Under the pieces are notes generated by a model, which worked only from the letters and a program-made list of their open reading frames with translations, had not been told where the DNA came from and searched no databases. Positions 1 to 9,298 of a DNA stretch of 64,000 nt are shown here, piece by piece. The number at the start of each line of letters is the position of its first letter. Within the stretch, counting starts at the first letter, position 1. Made by a program: the position numbers and the translations under genes. The DNA is from Asterella californica (taxonomy: Eukaryota; Streptophyta; Marchantiopsida; Marchantiales; Aytoniaceae). The DNA lies in the NCBI GenBank assembly GCA_036924285.1, contig JAYKYS010000017.1, forward strand, positions 4,383,501 to 4,447,500, in the 5' to 3' direction.

Positions 1-619
1 CTTGTTTGGATTTTCTCATCTTCCCCATCTTCTCTCATCTTCCCCATCTTCTTACCTTCTTCTAGTGAGCTTCCGAGACTTCTATTGAGCTTCCGTGAAG
101 GTGAATGTCGTTGTAGTGCTGCAGGAAGACTATTTCCGTAGGCAGAAGCCTGGGAAGGCTACAGGGGGCATACACCCTGTGACTGATCTAACCCGTTGGA
201 ATGTGAGTGTGAGAGTAAGGTGTAACGACCGTTGCTAGTCGACTTCTGCGAAGCAGGACATTCTTCTAGAGGTGTGAGAAGACAAGCTGAACCCCCAGGA
301 GACGAGAATCGCTTCAGGAAGACGGTATCGAGAAGACCGGAAGAAGCAACCTGGAAGCAGGAAGATCGTCTTCTCGAGATTCTCTGTGAATAGTTGTGTG
401 ATATTTTAGTTAGTAGTTGTTTGTTTAGTTCCAGAGCACCTTTTGGAGTGTCTGGAAGACGCGTGGTTTTGTGAGAAGACGGGATTCCTAGGCAAAACCC
501 GTGTGTTTGTGTGTTTGAACAGATCTTAGAACTTAGAGTAGCGTTACTTGTGCAAATCCTCTGTGGGAACAATATCTTGTATACTAAATGGGCAAAAGGA
601 GTAATCCTACGTCACTTCA
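1..619 (+). repeat. 5' LTR of element A, 3' end only
   Basis: This stretch repeats at 12573-13190 with small differences. It ends CACTTCA at 613-619, against CACTACA in the 3' LTR. About 18 bases later comes the primer-binding site, as expected at a 5' LTR/leader junction. It is rich in GAAGAC and TCTTCC words. The rest of this LTR, more than 5 kb if it equals the 3' copy, lies upstream of the window. Confidence 0.85.
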
Positions 620-637
620 TATAGTGAGCACCATTTT

Positions 638-655
638 TGGCGCCGCTGCCGAGGA
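638..655 (+). promoter_or_regulatory. Primer-binding site, tRNA-Asp type
   Basis: TGGCGCCGCTGCCGAGGA is complementary to the 3' end of plant tRNA-Asp with about two mismatches (the usual site is TGGCGCCGTTGCCGGGG). It primes minus-strand cDNA synthesis. Its place just after the LTR end supports the LTR boundary at 619. Confidence 0.8.
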
Positions 656-749
656 TTTCATCTTAGTAACTTTTGTTCTATGCTTCCTGGATCTGTGTGC
701 CTGTAGTTAGTTTCATTTTGAACTAACTTCGATTGTAGTTGAATGTGTT

Positions 750-1058
750 GTGGGACTCTATCTTGCTAGAAGACAGGAACTGCAATCAGAAGCTGATAAG
801 ATACACCAGGGAGAGTTGGAAGAAGCCGCTTCCCTGCTTCCAAGAGTTTCTTGGAATACTCGATCTTGGAAGACTGCAGTGAGTACAACAGGAAGCAGGA
901 GAAGAAGACGTTCCGAACCTGTGATCGGTTGTTTAGACATTCAGTCTGCCGGATCTAGTGGTAGAAGAAGAGGGACAATTGTTCTCAGTATTCTGGTGGA
1001 TGCCTCCGACAAGAAGGAAGAAGCAAAAGACGCACGGGTAAAGATCCTGAGTGGGTAA
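750..1058 (+). other. Leader ORF of element A, 102 codons, doubtful
   Basis: An open frame lies between the primer site and gag. It would give a basic, Arg-rich peptide with no domain I recognise. The gag frame itself opens at about 1070 in another phase, so this could be a frameshifted gag N-terminus, a small upstream ORF, or chance. The biased GAAGAC-rich composition makes long open frames more likely by chance. Confidence 0.2.
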
Positions 1059-1150
1059 ATTCACCTTAGCGAACCGCTTCTAGAGAGCAGCGGATATCCC
1101 TGAGACACCAAAGGAAAGAAGAAGAGCTCAGGAAGATCCGATCGGTAGAG

Positions 1151-4100
1151 TTGGAAGAGCCTTCCATCTCGAGCATAATCTTTGGCGAAGACAAAAGCCA
1201 ACCGGGTGATCACGTGTATAAAGTAGATTTTGGTACTAGTTACTCGGAAGACGTCTTCCCAAGTGCGGAAGAAGCTTCTCAAAGTGAAGGAAGACTGGAG
1301 GAGATTGTTCCAGACGTCTCGGAAGATAGCAATGACAGTAGTTCTGACTCAGAAGACGACCTTCGTGATTCAGACCGGCCTGGACCTTCGAGAAGACCAT
1401 CTCCATCACCTGGACCTGAGGGAGGAAGAAGTTGGTCGTTGCACCAGCCGGCAGTCGACATGGCTTCCCACACTGACCAGAAGTACCATCCGTACGACGA
1501 TGATGCTGACGCGGACGACTTCATCACGATGTTCGAGACCATCTCTAGATCCAACAAGGAAGACGCCGATGTCGACAGACTCCGGGTATTTCCTAGTCTG
1601 ATCGTAGGGAAGGGAAGGAAATGGATGAGTAAGATGTTGGATGATGGTGTAATAATGGCCGCTTGGGCTACTCTGAAGGCAGCTTTTCTCAAGAGGTTTA
1701 GAGGAGTGGGCTATGATCGGATGACCCTCATAGAACTTCAGAGACTCGAACGGAAGAAGAAAGAGACACTGCGAGATTACAATTACATTTCTCAAGAGGT
1801 CTTCAAACCTCTCACCGAGAGGTTTGAAGACCTCCCGGATCACATCCCTCAGAACCAAGGAAGACCCGGTTACTGTGCTCAGCAAGCCGTGGACTGGTAC
1901 TTGGGAGGATTGTCTCAAGATATAGAATTATACTGCAGAAGAGGAGAAGGTGATGATTTAGTAGAAGTACAGAAGTATGCCGAGCAGTATGAAACCTCGA
2001 GCATCACTCGGAATATGACGAAAGACATAGGGAAGACCTCGAAGAAGTCCAAGAAGTCGAAGAAGTCTTCTAGGAAGTCCAAGAGGAAGTCCAAGTCCAC
2101 TGAAACTGATAACAGTGATTCGGAAGCATCCTCTACTTCTGAAGAGTCTACGGTCGAAAGTTCAGAATCTGAATCTGAACTAGAGAAGAAGACACGGAAG
2201 AAGAAGAAGGAAAAGACGCGAGCAAGGGAGGAAGTTGTGCAGAAGATGCCTCAAACTCAGATCATACAGTCTGCACCTGATCCCCGCATCGATGAGGTTC
2301 TGAAGCAGTTTGCTGACCTGAAAGTTCGTCTTCTGAACCAAAAGGACAAGCGGAAGCAACCTATGGCTTCTCGGTCAAACCTTTGGTGCACTCTTTGTAA
2401 CTCTTCCGGGCATACCAGAGATCAGTGTACGCAGGACCAAGCTGTCAACTGGACAGGATGGGAAGAAGACGATGAGGGATATCTACACGATCCGAGTGGA
2501 GAAACCTGCTATAGGATCGAGACGATACAACCCTTCACTCCTACGCCTCCCGCCCAATATAATCGTTATGTACCTAAGGATAGAGCTAGCAATGTACAGA
2601 CCAGGACACCCTGGCAACCTTCTTCATCACAACGACCTCTTAACCCTCTTCCTGGAGCGTGCAATAATTGTGGAGAGACAGGACACTGGTGGTCCACCTG
2701 TCCTCATCCGAGAAGACAGATTGGGCAAGTGCCCTTGTGTGGGAACTATAAGGAAGCCTGTCATTTCACATGGAATTGTCCTCAGACCTTACGGCCACGA
2801 CAAATTGTTAGATTTGCAGAGACCACGCCTCCTGCAGAAGCTGCATCGGCTTCTAAACTCGAGTTAGCAGTGGTACAGCACATCACCATAGAAGAAGAAG
2901 ATCCTGGGGATTGTACGGATTGTCTCCATATCGAGGAAGACGAACCGGACCCCGGGAAGCGCGAAGGAAAGGAACCTCAGCTGCAGAAGACGACTGGAGC
3001 TCAGAAGACGAAGTCACTTGAGGCAGCTTCTTCTTTCACTTTGACGGATGGCACTGCTTGGAGCCCTAGCCCGGATTCAGACAGTTGGCCTCCCGAAGAA
3101 GTCTTGGATGAAACTGTGTTCAAGGTAAGTACCAGAAGCAAAGGGAAGTTAGAATCTCCTCAGAAGGAGATCAAGAAGAAGAAGCAGCAAAAGGAGAGGT
3201 CATCTTCTCCTGAGCGGCCGTCTTCTCCTACTTACGACCGAGAAGATCCGAAGTACTTTGCTCCTGACATTAGACAAGAAGTTGAAGCGATCATGCAAGA
3301 AGAGCTGGAGAAGAGACGGAAGATAGTACAGCAGCTTCCTACACCGACTACGGCAGCCCCTGTCTCACGGGACCAGTCCCCAGTCGAGGGAAGACACTCT
3401 TCTGGTCTTCCACCCAAGGAAGCAGCTACTACATCTTCTCTGTTGGAAACACCAGTCACTCTTCTGAAAAGATCTCCTTACGACTTCTTGAGAGACTTGT
3501 GGAATCAGAAGGCGGATGTAACCTTCCAACAGCTGTTGGATGACAACGCTGGTTACAGGAAGTTGTTACAATCTGTGCTTCGAGGATCGAAGAAGAGGAA
3601 GACAGCTAGACTTTCCCAGAGCACCCCGGTCTTAAGGATAGAGCATGAGGACTTGGGAGCCCCAGAACTTGATATGGAGATCCATGGCTGTCTTTTGAAG
3701 AAGGTACCCATTGATTCTGGCTCCGGAGTTAACATCATGACTGAAGAAACGGCGCATGCCCTAGGCTTCACTGAGTTCCAGCCTACTCCGAGAATCCTCA
3801 GAATGACGGACCAGATCAGAAGACGACCTTTGGGGCAACTGAAAGATGTCTTGACGGTAATTGATGGAGTATCTTTTTACCTCACTTACATCATTTTGCG
3901 ACCTGTAGCTAAGGTTGGATATCAAGTGTTGATAGGAAGACCTTGGCTGTATGCTGCAAATGTAAATACCGACTGGAGAAGACATCGTTTGAGATTTCCC
4001 AATCCTACACCCAAGCCAGGTGAGAAGACTAAGATCTCGCTTCCTTGGAAGAAGATTGGACACCAAGGTGAAACTCCGTCTACGACAGAGGGGTACACTT

Positions 4101-5983
4101 CAGAAGACTCAGCTGTGTCTTCTGACAGTGATGAACGGTATAATGAGTTTGTGGTGAATAACTTGTGTACTACAGAAGTAGCAGAGAGAGCAGAAGATGT
4201 GATCTTTGGATACATTGAGTGTTACGAGATTACGGAAGAAGAGCTTCCAGAAGACAAAAGTATCGTCTTCCCTTCGGAAGATCCGACAGTTGGTCTTCCA
4301 GAAGACGAATCAGAACTAGAAGAAGCTCCCAAACCGGAATACTTTGATGTCAGTGAGTACCGTCACATTGAAGGAATGGTAAACCCGGATGATCTTCAAG
4401 AAATGGAGGTTGCTCCCTGGAAGAAGCTGAAGCTTTCCAAGGTGATCGAGGGCCAGCAGTTGGAAGACTTTCGGGAACTTCTGACGGAGTTCCAAGATGT
4501 CTTCGCGTGGACCATAGAAGACATGAAGGGCATACCTCGAGAGTTGGGAGAGCATCGCATTGACTTGCTGGAGGGCGTTGTTCCCGCACGGCAGAGGCAG
4601 TATCGGCTCAACCCCAAGTACTCGCTTCTGGTGAAGGACCAGATCGACCAATACCTGAAGGCAGGAGTCATCTTCCCAGTGCTCAGCAGTGAGTGGGTAG
4701 CTCCTATCGTCATCGTGCCGAAGAAGCAGACAGAGAAGATTCGAGTGTGTCAGGACTTCCGGAAGTTGAACTTGGCCACGAAGAAGCATCATCATCCCTT
4801 ACCATTCACCAACTCTGTGTTAGACCAGGTAGCAGGGCATGAGTTCTACAACTTCCTAGATGGGTATTCTGGGTACAACCAAGTTTCGATCAGAGAAGAA
4901 GACAAGTCGAAAACCACTTTCACTACTGATTGGGGCACGTATGCCTATAATCAAATGCCGTTTGGTTTATGCAACGCACCCGCCACATTCCAGAAATTGA
5001 TGATTACAATCTTCAAGGAGTATCTTCGCACTTTTATGGAGATCTTCTTGGATGATTTTTGTGTGTTTGGATCGAAAGAAGATCACCTGATATTTCTGAG
5101 GAAGTGTTTTTTGAAGTGTAGAGAACATCGTTTGGCTCTTCACCCTGAGAAGTGCTTCTTTGGTATCTCAGAGGGAATCTTGCTAGGACATAGAATTTCC
5201 GGAAGAGGTATAGAAGTCGACTGTGCTAAGGTGGAAGTCATCATGAAACTTCACCCACCTACTAACCTGACTCAGTTGAGAAGCTTCCTGGGCAATGTAG
5301 GATATTACAGGAGGTTTATTGACAGGTACGCAGAGGTAGCAGGAAGACTCACTAAGTTGCTGAAGAAGGACGAACCATACATTTGGTCTTCCGAGCAGCA
5401 GGAAGCATTCGAAGAAATGAAGAGGCTTCTGTCGGAATCCCCTGTCCTAAGGCCACCTGATTGGGAAAAAGTCTTCCATATCTATGTGGATGTTTCTGCT
5501 TTCGCCATAGGGGTGGTGTTGAGTCAGAAAGATGAGAAGAAGAAGGATTATCCCATCTACTATGCGGGAAGACAACTCAGTGATGCAGATAAGAAGTACT
5601 CGGCAACTGAAAGGGAGTGCCTTGGCATGATTTACTCATGTAGGAAGTTTAGACACTATCTTCTAGCCAACCCGTTTGTCTTCTATGTGGATCATTTTTC
5701 TTTGAAACATCTTGTAAAGAAAGCAGATTTGTCTGGTAGGATAGCTAGGTGGATTCTCCTACTCCAGGAATTTACTTACACAGTTGAGTACAAACCTGGA
5801 AGACAGCATGTGAATGCTGACTACCTATCCAGATTAGAGACGGAACAGCGAGAAGATGAAGTGGAAGACGAGTTCCTTGACGAGAAGTTGTTTTTAGTTT
5901 TTGCAGAGACACTTTCATCTGAGGGGGGCGTACCGCCTGCTTCTCAGAAGACGAAACTAGATCTTCTGATCCAGTCTTCGTGA
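1151..5983 (+). CDS. Element A Gag-protease-reverse transcriptase-RNase H polyprotein
   Basis: A 1610-codon open frame encodes capsid and cDNA-synthesis functions. In order: an acidic and Ser-rich N-terminus; a retrotransposon gag domain (about residues 115-300); a Lys/Ser-rich linker; CCHC zinc knuckles at about 413 (CTLCNSSGHTRDQC) and 504 (CNNCGETGHWWSTC), with a third degenerate one; an aspartic protease with active site DSGS near residue 855; RT with FLDD near 1301; and RNase H with a catalytic Asp near 1447. The open frame starts at a TTG. The first in-frame ATG is at 1460, and the frame is open back to about 1070, so the true start is uncertain. It is uninterrupted, unlike most elements here. 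Integrase follows in the -1 frame, with the -1 frame opening at a slippery-type heptamer (5923-5929). RT resembles the Athila/Tat group. Confidence 0.88.
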   Translation: MEEPSISSIIFGEDKSQPGDHVYKVDFGTSYSEDVFPSAEEASQSEGRLEEIVPDVSEDSNDSSSDSEDDLRDSDRPGPSRRPSPSPGPEGGRSWSLHQPAVDMASHTDQKYHPYDDDADADDFITMFETISRSNKEDADVDRLRVFPSLIVGKGRKWMSKMLDDGVIMAAWATLKAAFLKRFRGVGYDRMTLIELQRLERKKKETLRDYNYISQEVFKPLTERFEDLPDHIPQNQGRPGYCAQQAVDWYLGGLSQDIELYCRRGEGDDLVEVQKYAEQYETSSITRNMTKDIGKTSKKSKKSKKSSRKSKRKSKSTETDNSDSEASSTSEESTVESSESESELEKKTRKKKKEKTRAREEVVQKMPQTQIIQSAPDPRIDEVLKQFADLKVRLLNQKDKRKQPMASRSNLWCTLCNSSGHTRDQCTQDQAVNWTGWEEDDEGYLHDPSGETCYRIETIQPFTPTPPAQYNRYVPKDRASNVQTRTPWQPSSSQRPLNPLPGACNNCGETGHWWSTCPHPRRQIGQVPLCGNYKEACHFTWNCPQTLRPRQIVRFAETTPPAEAASASKLELAVVQHITIEEEDPGDCTDCLHIEEDEPDPGKREGKEPQLQKTTGAQKTKSLEAASSFTLTDGTAWSPSPDSDSWPPEEVLDETVFKVSTRSKGKLESPQKEIKKKKQQKERSSSPERPSSPTYDREDPKYFAPDIRQEVEAIMQEELEKRRKIVQQLPTPTTAAPVSRDQSPVEGRHSSGLPPKEAATTSSLLETPVTLLKRSPYDFLRDLWNQKADVTFQQLLDDNAGYRKLLQSVLRGSKKRKTARLSQSTPVLRIEHEDLGAPELDMEIHGCLLKKVPIDSGSGVNIMTEETAHALGFTEFQPTPRILRMTDQIRRRPLGQLKDVLTVIDGVSFYLTYIILRPVAKVGYQVLIGRPWLYAANVNTDWRRHRLRFPNPTPKPGEKTKISLPWKKIGHQGETPSTTEGYTSEDSAVSSDSDERYNEFVVNNLCTTEVAERAEDVIFGYIECYEITEEELPEDKSIVFPSEDPTVGLPEDESELEEAPKPEYFDVSEYRHIEGMVNPDDLQEMEVAPWKKLKLSKVIEGQQLEDFRELLTEFQDVFAWTIEDMKGIPRELGEHRIDLLEGVVPARQRQYRLNPKYSLLVKDQIDQYLKAGVIFPVLSSEWVAPIVIVPKKQTEKIRVCQDFRKLNLATKKHHHPLPFTNSVLDQVAGHEFYNFLDGYSGYNQVSIREEDKSKTTFTTDWGTYAYNQMPFGLCNAPATFQKLMITIFKEYLRTFMEIFLDDFCVFGSKEDHLIFLRKCFLKCREHRLALHPEKCFFGISEGILLGHRISGRGIEVDCAKVEVIMKLHPPTNLTQLRSFLGNVGYYRRFIDRYAEVAGRLTKLLKKDEPYIWSSEQQEAFEEMKRLLSESPVLRPPDWEKVFHIYVDVSAFAIGVVLSQKDEKKKDYPIYYAGRQLSDADKKYSATERECLGMIYSCRKFRHYLLANPFVFYVDHFSLKHLVKKADLSGRIARWILLLQEFTYTVEYKPGRQHVNADYLSRLETEQREDEVEDEFLDEKLFLVFAETLSSEGGVPPASQKTKLDLLIQSS
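5923..5929 (+). promoter_or_regulatory. Candidate -1 ribosomal frameshift heptamer, element A
   Basis: The Gag-RT frame reads GAG GGG GGC, giving G GGG GGC, which fits X XXY YYZ in register. The -1 frame has a TGA at 5920-5922 and is then open through the integrase start. The integrase frame therefore opens exactly at the slippery site. A frameshift between RNase H and integrase is unusual for Ty3 elements, so a simple indel remains possible. Confidence 0.4.
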
Positions 5984-7251
5984 CTTCCACAGAAGAGTCG
6001 ATCTTCAAGGACTTGAGGAAGTTCTTGGAAGACCAACAGTATCCCGAAGGATTGGATGCGGAGCAGAAGGCTGTCTTCTTACACAAGGTAGGTCCTTATG
6101 CCATTTTCCAGGGTATCCTGTTTCGGCAGGGACATGACAAGAAGCTAAGGAGATGCCTTGAGCCTTCAGAGATTAAACCAGTGATCACCGGTCTTCACTA
6201 CGAAGATGCTGGGGGTCACTACGGGCTGAAAACCACAGTGAAGAAGATGTTAGACGCCGGATACTGATGGCCGACCATGTACCGAGACACTTTTCAGGAG
6301 ATCAGGAAGTGCGATGCGTGCCAGAGGGTGGGAAGACCGATAGCTACGACAAGGTGACCTCTTACTCCCATTCTTCCGCTTGCTCCGTTCGAAAAGTGGG
6401 GGATCGACTTTGTGGGGCCTATCGTCCCGGTGGCGAGAAGAACACGAGCACGGTACATTCTAATAGCCACCGACTATGCTACCAAGATGGTGGAAGGCGA
6501 AGCCACAAGAAAAAACGATGCCGCAGTGGTAGCCAGGTTCCTTTGGCACAACATCATCACTAGGTACGGATGTCTGCTGGAATTGGTATCAGATAAGGGT
6601 ACTCATTTCTTAAATGAGACTATCTCTCTCCTGACCCAATACTTCAGGATTAAGCATAGGAAGACGACGCCGTACAACCCGAAAGCGAATGGACTGACAG
6701 AGAAGTCGAATGGTCTTCTGTGTAACATCCTGAACAAGGTAACTGTTAACCATGCGTATGATTGGGACACGAAATTGCCATCTGTGTTATGAGCTTTCAG
6801 GATTTCACCTAAAGTCACAACCCAGAAGACGCCTTTCTACCTAACTTATGGCATGACACCTATTGTGTCCATTGAGTTAGAGGTCCCAACTTACCGGTTA
6901 GCCGTTTCCGAACGCATGAGAGAAGAAGAAAGCCAGGAGCAGCGTCTTCTGAATTTTGTAGAGTTTGAAGAAGACAAGAATGCAGCTTTGGAGAAGACAT
7001 ACGAGGTACAAGCGCAACGTAAGGTGAACTACGATAGCAAGCTGAGGAAGGTGACCGTTGTGGATGGGGACTTGGTTCTTCTCTATGACAATCGACATCT
7101 TAAGTTCCCCGGGAAACTTCATCTTCGCTGGATGGGTCCTTACCGCGTCTTGGAGGTCTTCGACAATGGCTCCTTGCAGTTGGAAGAGTTGGACGGTACA
7201 CTGATGACCACTCGTGTTAATGGGTGGCGTGTCAAGAAGTACTGGACGTAA
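5980..7251 (+). pseudogene. Element A integrase, three in-frame stops
   Basis: The integrase would insert the cDNA. It runs in the -1 frame after RNase H. Visible parts are an N-terminal zinc-binding region (CDACQRVGRP near 6312), a first catalytic Asp in GIDFVGP near 6408, a second in SDKGTHF near 6590, a Glu in GLTEKSNG near 6700, and a C-terminal GPY-type segment (RWMGPYRVLE near 7128). No chromodomain follows. One reading frame holds throughout, broken by TGA at 6265, about 6355 and about 6790. Each is one transition away from Trp or Arg codons. This copy is likely inactive unless readthrough occurs. Confidence 0.8.
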
Positions 7252-7290
7252 ACAGAAGTGCTGAGACACTGATGTTTGCGGGGACGCAAA

Positions 7291-7308
7291 CATGTGAGGG
7301 TGGGCGTA
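7291..7308 (+). promoter_or_regulatory. Polypurine tract of element A
   Basis: A G-rich run, gtgagggtgggcgta, directly precedes the TGTGGTG start of the 3' LTR. This is the expected place for the plus-strand primer, and it independently supports the LTR boundary at 7309. Confidence 0.65.
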
Positions 7309-7459
7309 TGTGGTGCCCACAAATTACAAGATTCACGAATTTTTAAAATTTTTATGATTAATAACTTGTTTGTATAACTGAAGAAGCGTTGTTACTTAAG
7401 GTTACGTCTTCCTTAGCAAGAAGATGATCCTACGAGCTGTTTGTAATAATAAGTTGACT

Positions 7460-7570
7460 TCTTCGGAAGACGACCATCTTCGGAAGAGCGTCTTCTCAGT
7501 TGCGTCTTCGGAAGACGGAAGACGGCGGAAGACGGGAAGACGGCGGAAGACATCCATCTTCCGGAAGACA
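7460..7570 (+). repeat. GAAGAC/GTCTTC cluster in the A LTR
   Basis: About nine copies of GAAGAC or its complement lie within about 110 bases, several spaced 7-10 bases apart. Similar blocks occur at the same LTR position in the other copies (about 18690-18830, 25690-25780 and 31560-31650). It looks like a degenerate short tandem repeat, retained while copies diverged. Confidence 0.7.
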
Positions 7571-9298
7571 GCGACCGTGAAGGCCTAACCACGGCTTTTT
7601 CAGTAAAGGAGTAGTTGTACCTACTGGGTCGCACCGAACAGGTAGGTAGGTTAGGTAAGTCACCTAGGGTCGAAATCCCTAATCTGCGGGGAAGATGCGC
7701 AAGAAGCGCATTAGCGCATTCCAACTTCCCGCAACAAGCACGCTCTCCAGAAGATCGAAATAAGCGAGGTGAGCTTCGAGTGAGGAAATCAGCAAGGAGA
7801 AATTGAGTGAGGACATGGCGATTAGAAGCTAGCAAGAAGGCGAGGTCGAATTGCTAAAGCGCATGACACATATTGAGTGAAACGCGTTTCCTGAGAGTCT
7901 CCTGGAAGCTGACAGTGGAAGCAGCTGAGTGAAATCAGAGGTGGGTGGCTCGATCGATTGAGGCGTAGACTAGAGCTGACGACGGAGGCAGCTCAGTGGG
8001 GTCGCATTAGGAGCTGGGATCAGAGCAAGAAGCGCGTGGAAGGTCGAAGGCAACTCGGGAAGCAGAAGAAGACTGTAGAGGTTCTTCCCCACGTTCTTTC
8101 CCCTTCCCACTTCTTCTCGCCTTTGTTTGGTATCCCTCGCGCTTCCCCGGTTGGTTGCAGACAGCTTGATCGATTACCTCCATCCCCATTTTTCCTATTG
8201 TGACATTGGGTGCGGAAGCGCTGCCCAATTTCTGTTAGGCATCTTCCTACTTCTTCCTGAGTTCAATTCGAGCTTCCCTACCCCTCGTCCTCAAATTGAC
8301 GATCCCAACTATCAATTTCTCTACCCGATTACTCCTCTCCTCCCGAAACCTAGAACAGAAGACGCTTCGGAAGATTGGAACATCTTCGGAAGACTGTCTT
8401 CGGAAGTCGACTGTAATCAATTCGTATCAAGAGTGGATTTGTGTTGCTTTTGTGTTAAGAGAGGCTTGGTACGAATCCTGAGTGGTGTGGTGAGTTCTTT
8501 TGTTATGTCGAGAAGTTGGAAGTCGGGAACTAGGCCTGTGCCTCCCGGTCTTCCAAGCTTCTCAACTCCACATCTTCCTAGAGAGACTAGAAGACTGAAA
8601 GGCTGGCAAAATGAGCGAGAAGACGTGAGGGTCCATTTCGGGTCTCTTCTGTCCGACCCATAGCAGCCCTTCCTTCTTCTTCCTAAACTTAGGAGAGAGT
8701 CGTGAGAAGACTTGTTGGCAGAATTTGGAGAGAATGGTCGAGGGTCATGTCTTCCCACCGAGCAGCAAGCTTCTTCTGAGTGCGTATGAGAGGTGAGAAG
8801 TCAGAAGAACAGAGTGCAAATGTCTTGAGTCTGTTGTGAGGATAGATTGCATGTAGGAAGAAGAAGACAGGTGAGACCAGTGAAGGGAAGCCTGACTTCG
8901 GGAGGTCTTTCGAGAAAGACATTGAATCGGAAACTATCCCGGGTGTCTTCCCAGAGACCACTATCACCGCAGGAGCCCGCAACCATCTTCTGAACCTGTC
9001 ATGCACTTTATGTTTCACGAATCTTGTATCTTCTGATAGGAAGTATGATGTAATGCAAGGTGGGTTGTCTTCTTGGTAATCCATACGAGGCTTTGCTTAG
9101 ATAGGGTTGTTTAGATATAGCTCGGAAGACGAGAGCTATCTAGGAAGTACTGTTAGAATCCCGGAAGACGGAGTAGTTGTCTTCTGGAAGACTAGTTTCG
9201 TCTTCTGAGAAGTAGAAGCTAGACTGTGGGCACTCGGGAAGGACTGAGCCTTCAGCTCATAGTAGGTGCTTGTGGCTTAGTGCAACAGATCTTCCAGT

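Noticed and set aside
1279..1918. Antisense ORFs over element A gag (1279-1692, 1406-1918)
   Set aside because: They mirror the Ser/Asp- and Lys-rich sense coding sequence, a common shadow of biased codons. No start context or domain is seen.
7440..7570. CRISPR-like array of regularly spaced short repeats
   Set aside because: The repeats are 6-10 bases with no constant spacer length, lie in a retrotransposon LTR, and recur at the same LTR position in the other copies.
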